Position numbers and translations under genes: made by a program
Assembly (NCBI GenBank): GCA_023228025.1
Contig: JALOCD010000042.1
Location: forward strand, 1 to 34,128
Direction of reading: 5' to 3'
Origin: Prolixibacteraceae bacterium
Lineage (GTDB): Bacteria > Bacteroidota > Bacteroidia > Bacteroidales > Prolixibacteraceae
Length of the DNA: 34,128 nt
In this document: piece by piece, positions 29,786 through 34,128 of the stretch
Layout of the letters: each line of letters opens with the position of its first letter
How positions within the stretch are numbered: position 1 is the first letter of the stretch
The notes under the pieces: model-generated
What the model was told of the DNA's origin: nothing
The model's input: only the letters and a program-made list of their open reading frames with translations
The model's database searches: none

Positions 29786-30340
29786 ATGAGACATTTCTTT
29801 AGTGTAATAACTTTTTCCCTCCTTCTATTTGTTGGAGCTTCTACCTCGGCCCAAACATTGAAATTCGGTCACATTGACTTTCAACAGTTGATTCAGGGCA
29901 TGAATGAATTTGATTTAGCTCAAAAGGCCATGGCTAAATTAACGACAGATCTTGAATCACAATTGGGCGTCATGCAGAAAGAGTACCAGACTAAAGGTCA
30001 GGAGTATGTTGCATTGGTAAAACAAGCCAATGTTACGGATGCCATTCGTCAGGCAAAAGAGGCTGATATTCAAAGTCTTCAGGAGAGAATCTCTACTTTC
30101 CAGCAACAAGCTCAGGAGAATCTTCAAAAGGAACAGACTAAACAAATGCAGCCGGTTGTAGAGAAGGCACGTAAGGCTGTGGCCGACGTTGCAAAAGAGC
30201 AAGGGTTAATATATGTTTTTGATACCCCCTCTGTCCTCTATTTTGATGCATCCATGTCAATTGACATATTGTCTGCTGTAAAATCAAAAGTGGGAGAAGC
30301 AAAATCTACGGAAGCAAAGCCGCTACCTAAAACTAAATAG
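29786..30340 (+). CDS. OmpH/Skp-family periplasmic chaperone (copy 2)
   Basis: 184 aa from the ATG at 29786 (MRHFFSVITFSLLLFVGAST); a TTG two codons earlier is ignored. The signal peptide ends near STSAQ. Then FGHIDFQQLIQGMNEFDLAQ, long Gln/Lys-rich helices and a C-terminal strand (LIYVFDTPSVLYFDASMSID) follow the OmpH pattern. Compared with copy 1 it is more Gln/Thr-rich, so the two are ancient paralogues and not a recent duplication. A terminator follows at 30379. Confidence 0.93.
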   Translation: MRHFFSVITFSLLLFVGASTSAQTLKFGHIDFQQLIQGMNEFDLAQKAMAKLTTDLESQLGVMQKEYQTKGQEYVALVKQANVTDAIRQAKEADIQSLQERISTFQQQAQENLQKEQTKQMQPVVEKARKAVADVAKEQGLIYVFDTPSVLYFDASMSIDILSAVKSKVGEAKSTEAKPLPKTK

Positions 30341-30378
30341 GGATACGTATTTAATTCGTGAAACAATACAAAATTGGA

Positions 30379-30402
30379 GGGCGCTGAAAGGTGCCCTTTT
30401 TT
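30379..30402 (+). terminator. Rho-independent terminator after the second OmpH gene
   Basis: GGGCGC (30379-30384) pairs with GTGCCC (30391-30396) with one G-U pair and a 6-nt loop, followed by six T. It separates the OmpH gene from murI, about 60 nt downstream. Confidence 0.8.
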
Positions 30403-30463
30403 GTTCCTCAAATATTGGTGCACAAGCGAATAATTTGTAGTTTCGGAAGATAAATTAATATTC

Positions 30464-31300
30464 ATGTCAGATCCTTACCAGCCCATTGGCGTCTTTGATT
30501 CAGGTTATGGCGGACTCACAATTTTCAAAGAGCTGCTCCGCGAATTACCCCAATACGACTACATCTATTTGGGTGACAATGCCAGAAATCCATATGGGAC
30601 CCGCTCTTTTGAAGTAGTTTATGACTATACCCGACAAGCAGTTTTTCAGCTTTTTGAACAGGGGTGCAGACTGGTCGTTCTTGCATGCAATACCGCCTCT
30701 GCAAAGGCGCTGCGCAACATTCAACAGTTAGACCTGCCTGTATCTTATCCCGACAGACGGGTATTGGGGGTGATCAGGCCAAGCGTGGAGATGATCCCCG
30801 AACTGACGAAAACAGGTCATGTGGGTGTTTTGGGCACGAATGGAACAGTGCTTTCAGAATCCTATCCAATGGAGATAGCCAAGATATCCCCAAACAGCCC
30901 GATATTGGTCACGCAGGTAGCATGTCCGATGTGGGTGCCCATCGTAGAAAATAACCTCATTGACAGCCCCGGGGCCGCCTTTTTTGTGAAACAGAATTTG
31001 GACGAACTTTTTGGCAAAGATCCTTCGATCGATACTGTCATTCTTGGATGTACCCATTATCCGCTTTTAACGGATGTGATCCGGAAATATCTGCCCAAAG
31101 GGGTTCAATTGCTCACCCAGGGACTGATCGTCGCGGACCGGCTGAAGGATTATCTCTACCGCCATCCCGAAATAGAGCTGAATTGCTCCAAAGCCGGTCG
31201 AAGGGAGTTTTTCACCACCGAGTCAACCGCCAATTTTGATCAGTTGGCCAATCTGTTTCTGGGCAGTGAGGTCAAGTCACAGCACATCAAATTGGGATGA
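30464..31300 (+). CDS. murI: Glutamate racemase MurI
   Basis: 278 aa. The two catalytic cysteines are Cys75 (VVLACNTASAKAL) and Cys196 (VILGCTHYPLL). IGVFDSGYGGLTI at the N-terminus (Asp12, Ser13) and YLGDNARNPYG are conserved. It provides D-glutamate for peptidoglycan. The start ATG at 30464 has no Shine-Dalgarno sequence. It ends 1 nt before the convergent kinase gene. High confidence. Confidence 0.97.
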   Translation: MSDPYQPIGVFDSGYGGLTIFKELLRELPQYDYIYLGDNARNPYGTRSFEVVYDYTRQAVFQLFEQGCRLVVLACNTASAKALRNIQQLDLPVSYPDRRVLGVIRPSVEMIPELTKTGHVGVLGTNGTVLSESYPMEIAKISPNSPILVTQVACPMWVPIVENNLIDSPGAAFFVKQNLDELFGKDPSIDTVILGCTHYPLLTDVIRKYLPKGVQLLTQGLIVADRLKDYLYRHPEIELNCSKAGRREFFTTESTANFDQLANLFLGSEVKSQHIKLG

Positions 31301-31301
31301 G

Positions 31302-32399
31302 TTACAGACAATCCGCAACACATTTTTCCATAGCTGCCGAATTTTCCTCCAGTACCTCTAAATATCGTATCTGAGACAAACTCCTGACCTTGTTGTGCTC
31401 AGGATAATCAATTTTGTAATAAGTGTCCCCATTCAGGTAATCGGTGAGGAAACGCATAGCTTGTTCCCAAACCATGTACCGGCAGGAGTAAGCAAGGTTC
31501 TTCTTCTCCAGATCTGTTAAGAACATTTTGCTTTCAGAAAGATATCCCCGGGCGTACGCTTCATAATATCCGGCATTGAAACCGATTTTACTGGTATCTG
31601 GTTCATCTTCTACCGCGGTATCCCCTAGAGTCCGTATGGCATCCCCAAAATCAAAAAGGATACTACCCGGCATAACTGTGTCTAAATCTATGACACATAG
31701 GATATTGCCATCTGCATCATAAAGGATATTGTTGATTTTGGTGTCGTTGTGAGTGATACGCACTGGCAGTTTACCTTCGTCGAGCCATTGTTGCAACTGC
31801 GTCATTTCTGCAGACCGTACCATTAATTTTTCGATTTCGGCTTTCATTTCCCCTTTTCTACCGGCAGCATCGTTGGCCAGGGCCTGTTCAAATTGCCAAA
31901 AGCGGAATTTCCCATTGTGAAAATTTGGAACAGTCTCAATCATCTGTTTTCCATCCAGGTCGGCCAGTTGAAGTTGAAACTTGCCAAATGCCTGTCCGGC
32001 GCTGTATGCCTGCTCAGGATTTGTGACCGCTTCAATTCCAAAAGAATCACGAATAAAAAGGAAGAGTGTCCAAAAATTTCCAGAACTATCCTGAACATAG
32101 TATTTGCCGTCGGAAGCCTGGAGGTAGGTCATTACTTTCCGGTCGATTTCGGGTTCGCCGGCCTTTTCCAATTGTTTACGGATGTGGCCGGTAGCCAGCA
32201 GGATGTTGTTCACCATTCCGGGTACATCCTTGAAAATCTGGTGATTTTTACGCTGCAAAACAAAATCTGGGGCCTCATCGCCAATGGTGCGAATGAGAAA
32301 GGTGTCGTTGATATGGCCATGTCCAAATGGTTTCCATTCCGAAACCTGTTCGGTGCGGCCAAACGATGACATTAACTGTTTAATTTGCTGGTCGTTCAT
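31302..32399 (-). CDS. Aminoglycoside phosphotransferase-fold sugar kinase, N-acetylhexosamine 1-kinase (NahK)-like
   Basis: 365 aa. The N-terminal FGHGHINDTFLIR (26-37) is the ATP-binding loop, ITHNDTKINNIL (215-226; Asp219) is the catalytic loop and VIDLDTVMPGSILFDFGDAI (236-255) is the metal-binding loop. These match APH-fold kinases and, in particular, the GHINDTF/HNDTKxNN pattern I know from N-acetylhexosamine 1-kinases. It may phosphorylate GlcNAc/GalNAc at C1, feeding the nucleotidyltransferase encoded upstream. Other small-sugar or choline-like substrates remain possible. Convergent with murI. Confidence 0.8.
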   Translation of the reverse strand: MNDQQIKQLMSSFGRTEQVSEWKPFGHGHINDTFLIRTIGDEAPDFVLQRKNHQIFKDVPGMVNNILLATGHIRKQLEKAGEPEIDRKVMTYLQASDGKYYVQDSSGNFWTLFLFIRDSFGIEAVTNPEQAYSAGQAFGKFQLQLADLDGKQMIETVPNFHNGKFRFWQFEQALANDAAGRKGEMKAEIEKLMVRSAEMTQLQQWLDEGKLPVRITHNDTKINNILYDADGNILCVIDLDTVMPGSILFDFGDAIRTLGDTAVEDEPDTSKIGFNAGYYEAYARGYLSESKMFLTDLEKKNLAYSCRYMVWEQAMRFLTDYLNGDTYYKIDYPEHNKVRSLSQIRYLEVLEENSAAMEKCVADCL

Positions 32400-32579
32400 A
32401 TTTTAATGTATTGATTATTTGGTTTTTTACTTATCATAACTTTACCACCGAACAGAGATTGCATGATCGTTCCTCCTACCAAAGACTGATCTTTTAAACT
32501 TTCATAAATTGATGGTGAGAAGAATAAAATCATGCATATTAGAATAGCCTATTAATTGTATATTTGTTTTATTATCAGC

Positions 32580-32762
32580 AGATTACTTCGTCGTGCCTCC
32601 TCGTAATGACGGTACGCTGTTGACTTTGTGAGGGTGAAGAGAAGGAGGCGGGCGGCGATTCAGCTTTTACCGAAAAATGATGACCCGCCTCCTTCTCTTC
32701 ACCCTCACCTCTCAAAAAAATGATCCGTCATTGCGATCCGCCGGCTGGCGGAGAAGCAATCT
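32580..32762. repeat. Two-layer concentric inverted repeat
   Basis: The outer arms (32580-32612 and 32725-32762) match imperfectly and carry the widespread AGATTGCTTC...GCAATGACGG palindrome. The inner arms 32628-32652 and 32684-32708 are a perfect 25-bp inverted repeat (strand start GTGAGGGTGAAGAGAAGG) with a 31-nt loop. Nothing else between 32400 and 32580 is recognizable. Confidence 0.9.
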
Positions 32763-32826
32763 AAAGTATTGCATGAATCAATAAATGCGCAGATCATATC
32801 CAAACTCAGCAATCTATACTATATAA

Positions 32827-32892
32827 CTTTCAACTTTCCACTTTCCACTTTCCACTTTCCACTCTCAACTTTCCACTTTCCACTCTCCACTT
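32827..32892. repeat. Tandem CTTTCCA-type short repeats
   Basis: About nine imperfect 7-bp units (CTTTCCA/CTCTCAA/CTCTCCA) run up to the end of the nucleotidyltransferase gene. No inverted partner is found in this gap. Confidence 0.8.
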
Positions 32893-32897
32893 ACCTC

Positions 32898-33794
32898 TTA
32901 CCACAATTGTTTTGGATATACCCCATCGGCAATCAGTTGCGCGATTTTACCCTTCACAATCGGTTTATCTTCCCTGTAGGTAACCCCAAACCATGGAGAA
33001 TCACATTCGATAACCTTGGTTTTAAGGTTACCGTTGACAATGTTATCGTTGATTAACAGAGGTATGAAGTATTCTGATTTCATTTCATTACCATGGTCCC
33101 TGAGAAATTGGGCAAAACCCTCTTTCAAATAGCCAAATACGTTGGGTTTTAGTCCCCAAAAATTCATCGATACCGGAGTTCTGGGGCTAAGAAGGTGACG
33201 GCCATCCTCTTCATAATAGAAAATGCCATCGGCTTCCCCGTCGATCTTGGTGCGTTCAACAACGGTTGTCAGATATCCGTTTTTATCGGTAGCACATACT
33301 CCTCGTGATACGGTGCCATGATCAGAAAGTGTATTTCCGACATTGTACCCAATCATGGAATATTCATTTGGATCGGTTGATGAGATGAGAAAATCGGCCA
33401 TGGCCTTGTAGGCTTTGGTCCCATAAAAATCATCCGCGTTGATGACTGCCATCGGTTCATTGGCCACACCATCGGCCATTAGCAAAGCATGTCCGGTCCC
33501 CCATGGTTTTTCCCTTTCCGGGAATAGGGAAAAGCCTTCAGGCAGTTTATCAAGCGATTGGTAGACATATTCCACTTCGATTCGGCCTTTTAGTTTTGGA
33601 TCGAACTGTTCCTTGAAAGCAACTTCAAAATCGCGGCGAATGACAAAGATAACTTTCCCAAAGCCGGCACGTATGGCATCGTAAAGTGAATAATCGATGA
33701 TCGCTTCTCCGCTGGGACCAACTTCGTCAAGCTGTTTTAATCCCCCGTAGCGGCTGCCCATGCCGGCAGCCAGAATGATAAGGGTGGGTTTCAT
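32898..33794 (-). CDS. Sugar-phosphate nucleotidyltransferase
   Basis: 298 aa. The N-terminal LIILAAGMGSRYGGLKQLDE (5-24) is the signature of NTP-transferases (nucleotide-binding loop), followed by DYSLYDAIRAGFGKVIFVIR and NADDFYGTKAY, where Asp is the metal ligand. The rest is a normal short nucleotidyltransferase without a C-terminal left-handed helix domain. It probably makes an NDP-sugar from a sugar 1-phosphate. Between a sugar transporter (18-nt gap) and the NahK-like kinase, it suggests UDP-HexNAc formation, but the nucleotide and sugar are unproven. Confidence 0.88.
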   Translation of the reverse strand: MKPTLIILAAGMGSRYGGLKQLDEVGPSGEAIIDYSLYDAIRAGFGKVIFVIRRDFEVAFKEQFDPKLKGRIEVEYVYQSLDKLPEGFSLFPEREKPWGTGHALLMADGVANEPMAVINADDFYGTKAYKAMADFLISSTDPNEYSMIGYNVGNTLSDHGTVSRGVCATDKNGYLTTVVERTKIDGEADGIFYYEEDGRHLLSPRTPVSMNFWGLKPNVFGYLKEGFAQFLRDHGNEMKSEYFIPLLINDNIVNGNLKTKVIECDSPWFGVTYREDKPIVKGKIAQLIADGVYPKQLW

Positions 33795-33812
33795 AACAAA
33801 AATAGTATAGAA

Positions 33813-34128
33813 TTAATTTCTGATTTTGTGACCGCTCAATGAGTAATAAAAGATAAACAAGAAACAGGGTATGGCTATCCAATAGGCATTTTGACCTCCG
33901 AAAGCATCCTTCATAAAGCCATAAATTGTTGGAATAACAGCGCCGCCAACAATGGCAATCACCATCAGGGAAGAACCCTCTTTTGTAAACTTACCAAGGT
34001 CGGCCATGGCAAGGGGCCAGATGGAAGGCCACATCAATGAGCAACCCAGGGCCATCAACGATACAAAATAGATGGAAATTTGCGGAGGGGTTAGGACGAC
34101 CATCAGCGAACCAAAAATAGCGATAGAT
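33813..34128 (-). CDS. MFS sugar transporter (FucP/NagP-like; 5' end outside the window)
   Basis: Only the last ~105 residues are present; the frame continues through base 34128. Three membrane segments are visible (QISIYFVSLMALGCSLMW, MVIAIVGGAVIPTIYGF, YWIAIPCFLFIFYYSLSG), and LMWPSIWPLAMADLG with GGAVIPTIYGFMKDAFG fits the FucP/NagP/glucose-galactose MFS group. With the adjacent nucleotidyltransferase and NahK-like kinase it may bring in N-acetylhexosamines. The substrate is inferred from neighbours. Confidence 0.85.
   Translation of the reverse strand, partial: SIAIFGSLMVVLTPPQISIYFVSLMALGCSLMWPSIWPLAMADLGKFTKEGSSLMVIAIVGGAVIPTIYGFMKDAFGGQNAYWIAIPCFLFIFYYSLSGHKIRN

Noticed and set aside
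32827..32892. CRISPR array
   Set aside because: Units are 7 bp without unique spacers; no cas gene is near.

Overview
The window is chromosomal DNA of a member of the Bacteroidota, probably a Bacteroidales/Marinilabiliales-type anaerobe. Three things point there: promoters of the TTTG-N18-21-TAnnTTTG type, the absence of Shine-Dalgarno sequences, and the gene order pdxJ / CBS protein / nadK / DUF6089-like / uppS / bamA / ompH / ompH / murI, which is characteristic of that phylum. No species can be named from the sequence alone.

Layout. (1) 1-1127: the 3' end of an SPFH/band 7 gene, a long hairpin, and a tRNA cluster (two identical tRNA-Gly(GCC) genes and a tRNA-Leu(TAA)) behind one promoter. 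(2) 1115-7235: a 6.1-kb AT-rich integrative element in the 3' end of tRNA-Leu, bounded by a 15-bp direct repeat (attL/attR). It carries a complete tyrosine recombinase, a MerR-like/excisionase helix-turn-helix protein, a filamentous-phage/plasmid II/X-type replication initiator whose gene is bracketed by 42-43-nt direct repeats each containing a hairpin, several unknown proteins, and a separately transcribed membrane protein + lipoprotein pair at the left end. Repeated AGTAACA motifs lie near both ends and overlap the integrase promoter. (3) 7237-11925: a tightly packed minus-strand molybdenum cofactor operon: TSUP permease, MobB-like GTPase, moeA, a compact moaA, moaC and a MOSC-MogA fusion. 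(4) 12276-18611: sulfatase, URO-D-type methyltransferase-like protein, then three genes with a thiol-redox theme (DsbD-like reductase, MauE/DoxX-thioredoxin protein, small cysteine-rich lipoprotein). (5) 18803-21869: SDR oxidoreductase, two-domain VOC protein, alpha/beta hydrolase. (6) 22201-31300: the conserved pdxJ to murI block, including outer-membrane biogenesis (BamA and two Skp/OmpH chaperones), undecaprenyl-PP synthase and glutamate racemase. (7) 31302-34128: an N-acetylhexosamine-kinase-like protein, a sugar nucleotidyltransferase and the end of a sugar MFS transporter.

Themes. The strongest candidate for something not well described is the small integrative element: a tRNA-Leu-targeted, integrase-bearing replicon with a filamentous-phage-like initiator but no visible Zot/coat morphogenesis genes, and with a duplicated hairpin repeat exactly bracketing rep. 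A second theme is intergenic: at least three gaps (20701-21035, 21889-22189, 32580-32762) are built as concentric inverted repeats, each layer from a different repeat family, and simpler one-layer versions occur at 681-760, 23659-23822 and 25743-25767. All statements come from reading the sequence; family names come from recalled motif knowledge, with no database search.
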